This document shows positions 44,251 through 51,263 of a DNA stretch of 51,263 bases, piece after piece. Numbering within the stretch: position 1 is the stretch's first letter; every line of letters begins with the position of its first letter. The DNA is from Flavobacteriales bacterium (GTDB lineage Bacteria; Bacteroidota; Bacteroidia; Flavobacteriales_G; JALEGO01). The notes beneath the pieces are model-generated. The model was not told the origin of the DNA and did not search any database. It saw only the letters and a program-made list of their open reading frames with translations. Both the position numbers and the translations under genes were made by a program. The stretch covers positions 7,752 to 59,014 of the forward strand of contig JAHDHZ010000009.1 in NCBI GenBank assembly GCA_020631045.1, in the 5' to 3' direction.

Positions 44251-44661
44251 CTACAAGCCTTGACTCATTTTTAAAATGTGCTCGTATTCTTTCTGCTCAA
44301 CAGGAGCAACCGATAAACGTTGCTGTTTGAGAAGCACCATTTCAGCTAAGTTCGGATCAGCTTTAATGTCTTTCAAGGTGACCGGCACTTTGAATTTTTC
44401 AATAGGCTTTACGTCAACAGCTACCCAACGCGTATCATCAGTTGTAGGGTCTTGGTAATGCTCTTTGATGATTTCTGTCACTCCGACAATTTCTTTGCCC
44501 TCATTGCTGTGGTAATATAGGGCTTTATCGCCTACTTTCATGGCTTTTAGATTGTTGCGAGCTTGATAGTTTTTTACCCCATCCCAATAGGTAGAGCCAT
44601 CTTTTTCGAGGTCTTGCCATGAGTATTTATAAGGTTCTGATTTGATGAGCCAGTAGTTCAT
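44251..44661 (-). CDS. EVE domain-containing protein
   Basis: 136-residue single-domain protein of the EVE (PUA-like) family: MNYWLIKSEPYKYSWQDLEKDG, WDGVKNYQARNNLKAMKVGDKALYYHSN and GIVGVTEI-like KEIVGVTEIIKE are diagnostic, with VLLKQQRLSVAPVEQKEYEHIL at the end. EVE domains bind modified bases in DNA or RNA (5-methylcytosine and derivatives in some members). The gene is short, has no fused domains, and lies 28 bases after the HEAT-repeat gene on the same strand. No restriction genes are nearby, so this is the stand-alone housekeeping form. Confidence 0.92.
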   Translation of the reverse strand: MNYWLIKSEPYKYSWQDLEKDGSTYWDGVKNYQARNNLKAMKVGDKALYYHSNEGKEIVGVTEIIKEHYQDPTTDDTRWVAVDVKPIEKFKVPVTLKDIKADPNLAEMVLLKQQRLSVAPVEQKEYEHILKMSQGL

Positions 44662-44689
44662 AACGCGTTTTACTTAAAGACGAATATAC

Positions 44690-45532
44690 TTATTTTAAAC
44701 TTCTAAGCCCCCTTTTTACGATTCTTTGGGTGTGCTTTGAGTCAGAGCTTTTAAGCCAGTCTTGAGTTAATTTTTTTGCCCATTCAGGATTGGTTTTGGC
44801 AGCATCGTTGATCCAATTGCCTACACTGTCTTGCACATATTTGTGTGCATCTTCTTTGAGCAGATTCAATAATTTCTCACCCTTTTGTGGATGTTCTTTT
44901 AATACCTCGATGTGTTTGCACCACACTCCTCTAGGGCGAGAAATCTCAGATGCAAATCTTCGAATATTGGGCTTATCACTCTTAGCCCAATCAAGCATAA
45001 GAGTAAGCCCTACATCAAGATGCTCAATAAATTCATCACGTAAAGCAAGCCAGGCAGTTTCTCTTGCCCCTGGGTTGTGATCATCAGCTAAATCATGCAT
45101 GAGTGCAAGTTTTTGCTTAAAAGGAATGTTTTCAAAGCAGCCCAATAAAAAGCAACCGTATTCGCGCACCACATCTGAGGGGTGTTGAGTTAAAAATTCA
45201 AGTACTTCTTTTTGTTGAGCACTTAATTTTTGGGTGGATGAGTTTTGTAGGCTGGGCTGGGAGGCTAAGAACCGTGCGATAAGCTGAATGTGGTTCCAAG
45301 ATGATTTGTCTTGGTGTTTATCGAGTGTTTTGTGAAGATTGGGCAGCATGGGTTTTAGCCTTAGGGAAACACTAAAAACAGTTTGGGTGAGGGTTTTGTG
45401 GTTGACAGTGAGCAATTCCATGAGGTTTTTGGCCTCGATTAGGCCTTGGTTGATGAGTTCTTGGACTTTTTTTGGGACTTCTGAGGTTTTGCGAGCGCCT
45501 TTTCTATTTAAAATTTCGGGTGGAATGTTCAT
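44690..45532 (-). CDS. HEAT-repeat DNA alkylation repair-like protein
   Basis: 280-residue all-helical protein related to the AlkC/AlkD DNA glycosylases, which use HEAT-like repeats to flip out alkylated bases. Recognised parts are the N-terminal helices (RKGARKTSEVPKKVQELINQG), VREYGCFLLGCF, DDHNPGARETAWLALRDEF, and the segment SRPRGVWCKHIEVLKEHPQKGEKLL...DAHKYVQDSVGNWINDAAKTNPEWA, which strongly recalls AlkC-type proteins. A basic tail (HTQRIVKRGLRSLK) closes the chain. Catalytic competence cannot be judged without a structure-based alignment. It diverges from the DUF4197 lipoprotein gene. Confidence 0.78.
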   Translation of the reverse strand: MNIPPEILNRKGARKTSEVPKKVQELINQGLIEAKNLMELLTVNHKTLTQTVFSVSLRLKPMLPNLHKTLDKHQDKSSWNHIQLIARFLASQPSLQNSSTQKLSAQQKEVLEFLTQHPSDVVREYGCFLLGCFENIPFKQKLALMHDLADDHNPGARETAWLALRDEFIEHLDVGLTLMLDWAKSDKPNIRRFASEISRPRGVWCKHIEVLKEHPQKGEKLLNLLKEDAHKYVQDSVGNWINDAAKTNPEWAKKLTQDWLKSSDSKHTQRIVKRGLRSLK

Positions 45533-45548
45533 GGTTTAAATTTAATTG

Positions 45549-45556
45549 TACTTTTG
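45549..45556 (+). promoter_or_regulatory. -7 box of the DUF4197 gene
   Basis: TACTTTTG, an exact TAnnTTTG match, 35 bases before the ATG at 45592. Its position makes the in-frame starts further upstream implausible. The -33 region has only TTC (45528-45530). Confidence 0.45.
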
Positions 45557-45591
45557 GAATGAAAATTGTGATTAATAATAAAATTGAATTT

Positions 45592-46323
45592 ATGAAAAAA
45601 TTGTTTTTAGTGTTTGCAGGAGCATCAATAGTGACTTTAAGTGCTTGTGATCAACTGCAACAAATAGGATCTGAAGTGTTGGCCGCCTCTACTACCGGTG
45701 GTGGATTGACGACTTCTGAAGTAGCCTCAGGATTAAAAGAAGCCTTGAAAAGAGGAACAGGAAATGCTGTAGGGTCTTTGAGTAAGCCGGGTGGATATTT
45801 GAATGATGCGTTGATGAAAATTGCGTTTCCGCCAGAAGCCCAATTTGCAGCAGATAAACTACGTCAACTGGGTATGGGTAGCCTAGTCGATAATTTTGTA
45901 GGCTCTTTAAATAAAGCGGCTGAAGGTGCGGCAGTAGAGGCACGCCCAATATTTTTAAATGCCATTACCTCTATGTCTTTTGCAGATGCAATGGGTATTT
46001 TAAAGGGTGGAAACGGAGCAGCAACTGAATATTTCAAAGGTAAAACCATGAGTCAGCTTACAGCTGCTTTTGCTCCGAAAATCAATGCGAGCTTAAATAA
46101 GAACAATACCACCAAGTATTGGAATGATTTGACTACAGCGTACAATAAAATTCCACTGGTAAATAAAAAGATCAATACTGATCTTGGGGCTTATGCAACT
46201 GAAAAAGCATTAGCGGGTTTGTTTACTAAACTTCAAGGAGAAGAGAATAAGATTAGAGAAAACCCAGCAGCTAGAACTTCAGATTTATTAAAGAAGGTTT
46301 TTGGAAGCTTGGATAATCAGTAA
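45592..46323 (+). CDS. DUF4197 lipoprotein
   Basis: 243-residue lipoprotein from ATG 45592 (MKKLFLVFAGASIVTLSACDQL, lipobox LSAC with Cys19); in-frame starts further upstream lie at or before the promoter box or lack a signal. The mature chain is the DUF4197 domain: GGGLTTSEVASGLKEALKRGT, SKPGGYLNDALMKIAFPPEAQ, FLNAITSMSFADAMGILKGG, ATEYFKGKTMSQLTAAFAPKI, and VNKKINTDLGAYATEKALAGLF. The family is widespread in Gram-negative bacteria and of unknown function. It is monocistronic and ends at a strong terminator shared with lgt. Confidence 0.88.
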   Translation: MKKLFLVFAGASIVTLSACDQLQQIGSEVLAASTTGGGLTTSEVASGLKEALKRGTGNAVGSLSKPGGYLNDALMKIAFPPEAQFAADKLRQLGMGSLVDNFVGSLNKAAEGAAVEARPIFLNAITSMSFADAMGILKGGNGAATEYFKGKTMSQLTAAFAPKINASLNKNNTTKYWNDLTTAYNKIPLVNKKINTDLGAYATEKALAGLFTKLQGEENKIRENPAARTSDLLKKVFGSLDNQ

Positions 46324-46343
46324 GCTAAAAAATAGCTTTAGTG

Positions 46344-46378
46344 AAAAAGGTGTAGCTTTTTAAGCTACACCTTTTTTT
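46344..46378. terminator. Bidirectional terminator of DUF4197 gene and lgt
   Basis: Perfect 15-bp stem AAAAAGGTGTAGCTT (46344-46358) with its complement 46362-46376, a 3-base loop, and T-runs in both directions. The right arm and loop encode the last codons and stop of lgt (TAA complement at 46360-46362), so the terminator is built into that coding sequence. Confidence 0.88.
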
Positions 46379-47529
46379 ATGTCGTTAAACTTTTCTTTAT
46401 TTCTCAAAATATAAACAAGACTTGCTACTCCAGCTAAAAAGAACACCGTTGAAATAATCTCTGCTTGAGTAATGCCTGAGCCAATATTATACTCGGTATT
46501 CACTCTTATTTTTTCAATCCAAAAGCGTTCAAACCCGTTGATGATTAAATAAAGAGCGGTCATCATGCCCGTGAACTTTAAGTGCTTTCGAATACTCCAC
46601 AAAAATGCAAAAGCCAATACGCCAAAAGCAGCTTCGTATAGGGCTGTTGGCCAAACAGGATTAGGTAATTGGTAGCAGAACTCGCCAACACAATCTTGAA
46701 TGCGCTCACCTGCTTTAATTACATTATTAGGGTACTGGTATGACCATGCCCAGTCAGGTAAAAAACTCAACCAATCAGGTTTGGGTGCCAGGTTTTCAAT
46801 GCCCCAATCTCCATCACCAGAGAATTGGCAGCCTAATCTTCCAATGCCATATCCAAGAAATAAAGAGGGAGTAATGGCATCAGAGGCAGCTAACATGTTT
46901 AAGCCCTTGCTTTTATTGTAGTATGAAACAAAAAAAGTAGCTACAATTAATCCACCATAAATTGTCAATCCACTAAAAAAAGAATCAATCGAGGTAAACA
47001 TCGCGGGAATCTCATCTGGGTTTTCAAGCAAGTGAAAAATTTTGGCCCCTAAAATACCACTTAAAGCGGCAATAAAAATCATATTGCCTACATAATGATG
47101 TGGGCGTTCAAGGGTGAATTCTTCAGCGTTTTTAGCTTTATTTAACTTGAGTTCTCTTTGAGCTAAAAAGTAACCTATAACAGCGCCTACAAGGCCTGTT
47201 ATGAAATTTCCTTGGGTAGAGAATAAAAAGCCTCTAATATCTTCAGCATAGGTGCAGGTAGTATCAATAAAAAGGGCACCAAACTTGTGTCCAAATAAGA
47301 ACCATACAATGATGTTGATCCAATCAAGTGAGCTTTCGGTAATTTGATTTTTTACTTTTTTGGCAGAAAAAATGCCCTGACCTTCTTTACGTTTAAATTC
47401 AGAAGCTATAAAATAATAACTGGTGGCAAAAGCAAGTACAACAAAAAAGCCAAAACTTTGTAGTGCTTTAGCAAAACATAGATCTAAACCTGTTAGATCT
47501 TTAAGCATGTGATAAATAGTAGGGTACAT
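46360..47529 (-). CDS. lgt: Prolipoprotein diacylglyceryl transferase
   Basis: Membrane enzyme that attaches diacylglycerol to the lipobox Cys, the first step in lipoprotein maturation. The 389-residue product has about seven to eight membrane helices. Key parts are GALFI...GFLFSTQGN, FFSGLTIYGGLIVATFF (the HGG motif reads YGG) and the signature SLFLGYGIGRLGCQFSGDGDWG, with the conserved Arg and Gly residues of GRxGN. WPTALYEAAFGVLAF and GFERFWIEKIRVN close the core. The protein is longer than E. coli Lgt (291), the usual Bacteroidota form with extra N-terminal helices. The gene is 3 bases after mtaB. Confidence 0.92.
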   Translation of the reverse strand: MYPTIYHMLKDLTGLDLCFAKALQSFGFFVVLAFATSYYFIASEFKRKEGQGIFSAKKVKNQITESSLDWINIIVWFLFGHKFGALFIDTTCTYAEDIRGFLFSTQGNFITGLVGAVIGYFLAQRELKLNKAKNAEEFTLERPHHYVGNMIFIAALSGILGAKIFHLLENPDEIPAMFTSIDSFFSGLTIYGGLIVATFFVSYYNKSKGLNMLAASDAITPSLFLGYGIGRLGCQFSGDGDWGIENLAPKPDWLSFLPDWAWSYQYPNNVIKAGERIQDCVGEFCYQLPNPVWPTALYEAAFGVLAFAFLWSIRKHLKFTGMMTALYLIINGFERFWIEKIRVNTEYNIGSGITQAEIISTVFFLAGVASLVYILRNKEKFNDIKKGVA

Positions 47530-47532
47530 AAG

Positions 47533-48804
47533 TTAAAATAAAAATTTACAATCTTCTAATTTATTGAGTTCAACATCGATGAGTTGATTGATTTTTTGCT
47601 GGTCAAAAGGGGCATGCACAGATAAATAATTGTCGGTGAACCCTTGCATGAATCCATCATTGTTTTCACCTTCAAACAATACAGTGCGTTTAGCTCCTTG
47701 GTTTTTAGCGTAAAAATGTTGTTTCTTCTTCTTTGATAATGCCCTTAATCGTTTGCTGCGATCAGCTCTTATTTTAGGCTCAATCACATGCTCATTTCTA
47801 ATGGCGGTAGTGTTGTTACGCTCTGAATAAGGAAAGACATGCAAATACGAAATCTCAAGATTCTCTAAGAATTTAAAAGTCTCTTCAAATCTCTCATCAG
47901 TTTCTTCAGGATAGCCTACAATAACATCTACTCCAATGCAACAGTTTTTAATGGTTTTGTTAATGTGTGCAATGCGATCAGTATACAATTTTGTGTCATA
48001 TCTTCTGCGCATCTTAGTCAGTAGGTAGTCATTCCCAGATTGTAATGGAATATGAAAATGTGGCACAAATTTGTTAGAATGGGCCACAAAATTAATGATT
48101 TCATTGCTCAATAAGTTGGGTTCAATAGAAGAGATTCTGAATCGATCAATGCCTTCAATTTTATCGAGCTGCTGAATCAATTCAAAAAAAGTCTCATTGG
48201 TTGACTTGCCAAAATCACCAATGTTTACACCTGTAAGCACAACTTCTTTCACTTGAGTTTGAGCCACTTTTTTAGCTACTTCAATCGTTTTTTTAATAGA
48301 GGCATTTCTCGATGTGCCTCTAGCCAAAGGAATGGTGCAAAAAGAGCAGAAATAATCACAACCATCTTGTACTTTAAAAAAAGAGCGCGTGCGATCTCCA
48401 ACTGAATAGGCAGGCTCAAAAGTTTTAACTTCAGTGATTTTTGAAGAAACACTTGTGTTTTCTTTTTCTAGGTGCTCAAGAATATTAAATTTTTCAGAAG
48501 CTCCGACGACCAAATCTACTCCTTTGATTTTGATGATCTGTTCAGGTTTTAATTGTGCATAACAACCCACAATAACCACTTTAGATTCAGGGCTTCTATT
48601 TGAAATAGAACGCACCATCTGCTTACATTTTTTATCGGCGTTTTCAGTCACGCTACAAGTGTTGATCACATACACATCAGCAGACTCTTTAAAGTCAACC
48701 AAAGCAAATCCTGCCTTTTCAAATTGTCTTGAAATAGTAGAGGTTTCAGAAAAATTTAGTTTGCAACCAAAAGTATGAAAAGCTACAGAGCGGTTTGGAG
48801 TCAT
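47533..48804 (-). CDS. mtaB: tRNA t6A37 methylthiotransferase MtaB
   Basis: Radical-SAM methylthiotransferase that turns t6A37 into ms2t6A37 in tRNAs for ANN codons. The 423-residue protein has the UPF0004 domain with C14 (TFGCKLN), C50 (NTCSVTENADKKC) and C81 (GCYAQL), and the radical-SAM cluster C149-x3-C153-x2-C156 (GCDYFCSFCTIPLARG). VNIGDFG and the RISSIEPNL segment distinguish MtaB from the MiaB paralogue at 8522. The TRAM domain is reduced. It lies between the PorG-like gene (12-base gap) and lgt (3-base gap). Confidence 0.94.
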   Translation of the reverse strand: MTPNRSVAFHTFGCKLNFSETSTISRQFEKAGFALVDFKESADVYVINTCSVTENADKKCKQMVRSISNRSPESKVVIVGCYAQLKPEQIIKIKGVDLVVGASEKFNILEHLEKENTSVSSKITEVKTFEPAYSVGDRTRSFFKVQDGCDYFCSFCTIPLARGTSRNASIKKTIEVAKKVAQTQVKEVVLTGVNIGDFGKSTNETFFELIQQLDKIEGIDRFRISSIEPNLLSNEIINFVAHSNKFVPHFHIPLQSGNDYLLTKMRRRYDTKLYTDRIAHINKTIKNCCIGVDVIVGYPEETDERFEETFKFLENLEISYLHVFPYSERNNTTAIRNEHVIEPKIRADRSKRLRALSKKKKQHFYAKNQGAKRTVLFEGENNDGFMQGFTDNYLSVHAPFDQQKINQLIDVELNKLEDCKFLF

Positions 48805-48816
48805 ACAAATGCTGAA

Positions 48817-49716
48817 TTAGAACTTCGCTTTTGTACGTTTTTTCTTACGCTTAGAAGAAATGTACTTATACCTTTTCTTGTGAGGATTAAATTTCTTGTT
48901 TTTATATTCCCCTTTAATCACCTTGCTTAAGGTAAAGTTTGCAAAAAAGTAACCGTCTTGATCTGTAGGGTCTCCTCTTCCTGAAGGGTACTTATAGTTA
49001 TTTGGATGTGGAATATCTGGGTCAATACTGTTTGAAGGCCTAGAAATCAAAGCTTTTTGAATAGCAGACAGCCCTGTGGTATCGATATAAGAATCACTTA
49101 CATCATCTAGATAATCAGTAAATGTAAAGACATGACCCACTTCAAAGCCTAAGCGCATTTGCTTATTAAATGTGTAGTTGATTCCTACAGCGAAAATCAA
49201 ATGCGGCTGAATTTTTGAATAAGCTTTACCTTCAAGTTGAAGGGGTTGTAATGCTACCCAGTCACCTTGGTACAAAGCTTTAGGATTGTGATAGAAAACT
49301 CCGCCACCACCAGCAACGTACAAATTCATATTGGTTTCATAAGAGCCTGTATTGCCTACATCAAAATCAGAGTGAAAGACATACTCACCTCTCAAGTCAA
49401 GTTGAAAAACATCATTTCTAAAACTCAAGTTTCTGCCTACACGAGCAGGATTCAAAGATAAACTGTCTGCTCCTTGAAGCCTAAGTGCTTTCAAATCAGC
49501 TCTTACATACACGTTATCATAAAGTCTTCTTCTGTAGAAAAAACCTAAGTTCCATCTTGACTGATCGATTTTTAAATCAATTAGCCAAGGTTGGGCAACT
49601 TTCTCTTTACCACCAATGTCACCAAGATAAGAGACCGCTCCCAGTGAAAATCCGTATTCGTTATCGTACTGTGCTTGTAAAGAGTTTGTTATTAAAAGCA
49701 AAAACAATCCAACCAT
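48817..49716 (-). CDS. PorG-like (DUF6089) outer-membrane protein of type IX secretion
   Basis: 299-residue outer-membrane beta-barrel. EYGFSLGAVSYLGDIGG at the mature N-terminus is the signature of DUF6089/PorG, a T9SS component that contacts the GldK/GldN ring. Later strands include LGFFYRRRLYDNVYVRADLKALRLQG and MNLYVAGGGGVFYHNP, and FFANFTLSKVI ends the barrel before a strongly basic tail (FNPHKKRYKYISSKRKKKRTKAKF). The signal peptide from the ATG at 49716 is short (MVGLFLLLITNSLQAQ, no N-terminal Lys). The frame is open further upstream with LKIKISGICSSFF, so a non-ATG start there is possible. It diverges from the nitronate monooxygenase gene across 73 bases. Confidence 0.82.
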   Translation of the reverse strand: MVGLFLLLITNSLQAQYDNEYGFSLGAVSYLGDIGGKEKVAQPWLIDLKIDQSRWNLGFFYRRRLYDNVYVRADLKALRLQGADSLSLNPARVGRNLSFRNDVFQLDLRGEYVFHSDFDVGNTGSYETNMNLYVAGGGGVFYHNPKALYQGDWVALQPLQLEGKAYSKIQPHLIFAVGINYTFNKQMRLGFEVGHVFTFTDYLDDVSDSYIDTTGLSAIQKALISRPSNSIDPDIPHPNNYKYPSGRGDPTDQDGYFFANFTLSKVIKGEYKNKKFNPHKKRYKYISSKRKKKRTKAKF

Positions 49717-49789
49717 GAAAAATGAACTGCAAATGCCTGATATTTTTATTTTAAGTGCTTTGATAACAAAGCAATATTAGATTATTTTT

Positions 49790-50764
49790 ATGGAAATAAA
49801 AAAACAAAAGATGCCAAATTTTAAGAACCCAATATGTGATCTTTTTAAGATTGATTATCCTATTATTCAGGCAGGAATGGTTTGGTGTAGTCCCTGGCAA
49901 TTGGCCAGTGCCGTTTCAAATGCAGGTGGTTTAGGTGTTATTGGAGCAGGCTCAATGTATCCTGAGGTTCTCAAAGAACACCTTGTAAAATGTAAGGCAG
50001 CTACATCTAAGCCTTTTGCAGTGAACTTACCTTTACTTTATCCCGATATTGATAAACATATAGATTTGATTCTTGAGCATGAGGTGCCCATTGTGTTTAC
50101 CTCAGCAGGTAATCCAAAAACATGGACCTCTCATCTTAAAAGTCATGGCATTACTGTGGTGCATGTTGTCTCAAGTTTGAAGTTTGCATTAAAATCTCAG
50201 GCTGCAGGGGTTGATGCCATTGTTGCAGAAGGATTTGAAGCAGGAGGACACAATGGTATTGATGAAACAACCACTATGTGCTTGATTCCATCCATTAAAA
50301 AACACATCAATCTGCCTTTAATTGCAGCGGGTGGAATTGCTGATGGAGCATCTATGTTAGCAGCCTTTGCTTTGGGGGCTGATGCAGTTCAAATTGGCTC
50401 TAGATTTGTGATGAGTGAAGAATCTTCTGCGCACATTAATTTTCAAAAAGCCATTCAAGATGCTACTGAAGGTCAAACCAAATTGACTTTAAAAGAACTT
50501 ACGCCAGTGAGGCTGCTGAAAAACCAATTTTACGATCAAATACAAAAGGCCTACGCATCTTGTGCAACAGATCATGAGCTTAAAGAATTACTGGCTAGAG
50601 GAAGAGCAAAAAAAGGAATGTTTCAAGGAGATTTAAATGAAGGAGAGCTAGAGATTGGTCAAGTTTCAGCATTTTTAGATGAAGTATTGCCTGCTAAAAC
50701 TATTTTTAATCGTATTGTTGAGCAGTACAATGAAACTCTTGTCAGCCTAAAAGCTTTGAAATGA
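49790..50764 (+). CDS. Nitronate monooxygenase (2-nitropropane dioxygenase family)
   Basis: FMN-dependent TIM-barrel enzyme, 324 residues. Signatures: DYPIIQAGMVWCSPWQLASAVSNAGGLGVIGAGS at the N-terminus, FAVNLPLL, the catalytic-His region VAEGFEAGGHNG, the phosphate-binding PLIAAGGIADGASMLAAFALGADAVQIGSRF, and a C-terminal helical cap. Enzymes of this class oxidise nitronates such as propionate-3-nitronate; some relatives are enoyl-ACP reductases (FabK), which the GGHNG motif and length do not exclude. ATG 49790 is used; ATG 49811 (MPNFKNPICDLF) is an alternative start. Its stop overlaps the M16 peptidase start as ATGA. Confidence 0.85.
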   Translation: MEIKKQKMPNFKNPICDLFKIDYPIIQAGMVWCSPWQLASAVSNAGGLGVIGAGSMYPEVLKEHLVKCKAATSKPFAVNLPLLYPDIDKHIDLILEHEVPIVFTSAGNPKTWTSHLKSHGITVVHVVSSLKFALKSQAAGVDAIVAEGFEAGGHNGIDETTTMCLIPSIKKHINLPLIAAGGIADGASMLAAFALGADAVQIGSRFVMSEESSAHINFQKAIQDATEGQTKLTLKELTPVRLLKNQFYDQIQKAYASCATDHELKELLARGRAKKGMFQGDLNEGELEIGQVSAFLDEVLPAKTIFNRIVEQYNETLVSLKALK

Positions 50765-51263
50765 TTGAATTTAAAAAATATGCACTTGACAATGGCCTGA
50801 CGGTAATTTTGCACAAAGATGCATCTACGCCAATAGTTGCGGTCAACACCTTATACAAGGTAGGTGCTAGAAATGAGCAAGAACATAAAACAGGATTTGC
50901 TCATTTATTTGAGCATTTAATGTTTGGTGGATCAAAAAACATTGAAAATTATGATGGTGTTTTGCAAAATGCAGGTGGAGAAAACAATGCCTTTACCAAC
51001 AATGACATTACAAACTACTACATTACTCTACCCAAAGAAAATTTAGAAACCGCACTTTGGTTAGAGTCAGACCGTATGTTAGAACTGGCTTTTACTCCAA
51101 AATCTCTAGAAGTACAAAGAAAAGTTGTCATTGAAGAGTTCAAGCAAAGGTATCTGAATCAGCCCTACGGTGATTTGTGGCTCAAGTTAAGGCCTTTGGC
51201 ATATACGAAGCATCCATACAAATGGCCAACAATTGGTAAAGAGATAGCTCATATTGAGCAAGC
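50761..51263 (+). CDS. M16-family zinc protease (partial)
   Basis: N-terminal 167 residues of an insulinase-type (M16) peptidase, cut by the window edge. LDNGLTVILHKDASTPIVAVNTLYKVGARNE opens the domain. The inverse zinc motif H48-L-F-E51-H52 (GFAHLFEHLMFGGS) has the catalytic Glu51, and ALWLESDRML and KVVIEEFKQRYLNQPYG follow in the usual order with the third ligand Glu expected near VIEE. No signal peptide is seen, which suggests a cytoplasmic enzyme or a later-added signal. Translation is coupled to the upstream gene by the ATGA overlap. Confidence 0.92.
   Translation, partial: MIEFKKYALDNGLTVILHKDASTPIVAVNTLYKVGARNEQEHKTGFAHLFEHLMFGGSKNIENYDGVLQNAGGENNAFTNNDITNYYITLPKENLETALWLESDRMLELAFTPKSLEVQRKVVIEEFKQRYLNQPYGDLWLKLRPLAYTKHPYKWPTIGKEIAHIEQ

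Overview
The window is an AT-rich stretch of a Bacteroidota chromosome, most likely from a marine flavobacterium-like lineage (class Flavobacteriia, possibly a Cryomorphaceae/Schleiferiaceae relative; the family is inference). Evidence: a type IX secretion/gliding locus (porP/sprF, gldK, gldL, gldM), proteins with the gliding-type C-terminal sorting domain and SprB repeats, a PorG-like barrel, a CarboxypepD_reg-plus-TonB receptor, lipoboxes of the Bacteroidota type, no obvious Shine-Dalgarno sites, and promoters of the Bacteroidota form TTG-N17..20-TAnnTTTG.

Layout. 1-7926 (minus): topA, a degenerate arginase-fold gene, porP/sprF, gldK, gldL, gldM (cut by the window edge), with a strong terminator between gldK and gldL. 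7927-8521: a gene-poor gap holding one copy of an 81-bp element and one doubtful small ORF. 8522-12664 (plus): a tight operon miaB, sigma-54 activator, lptE, TPR gene, secG, followed by groES-groEL (12818-14752) with a terminator. 14915-18385: a 1156-residue secreted adhesin with ten Ig-like repeats, convergent with rlmN across a shared terminator. 19548-21969: a PLP racemase-fold enzyme overlapping pabB, then the second, inverted copy of the 81-bp element. 22087-24700 (minus): PPIase, pheS, TPR protein. 24763-30353 (plus): small lipoprotein, RNase R, M1 aminopeptidase, Rieske-fold lipoprotein. 30346-33444 (minus): sensor-type SpoIIE phosphatase, divergent from dnaG (33487-35421), which converges on polA (35433-38216). 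38285-38966: tRNA-Leu(CAA) with terminator, then a thioredoxin-fold gene. 38973-44181 (minus): TonB receptor, DUF547, SprB-DUF547 fusion, small lipoprotein, K/E-rich secreted protein. 44251-49716: EVE-domain protein, HEAT-repeat alkylation-repair-like protein, DUF4197 lipoprotein (plus), lgt, mtaB, PorG-like barrel. 49790 to the end (plus): nitronate monooxygenase and the start of an M16 protease.

How it fits together. T9SS components lie at both ends of the window (gldKLM with porP; porG-like), and at least one likely cargo (14915-18385) lies between them. Envelope biogenesis is further represented by lgt, lptE and secG, which serve the many lipoproteins seen here. The rest is mostly core information processing: topA, dnaG, polA, pheS, RNase R, miaB, mtaB, rlmN.

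No prophage, insertion sequence, CRISPR array or defence island is visible. The least explained items are the 81-bp inverted repeat pair, the ligand-depleted arginase-like protein embedded in the T9SS locus, the SprB-DUF547 fusion beside its plain paralogue, and a set of TAnnTTTG boxes that abut start codons, implying near-leaderless mRNAs.
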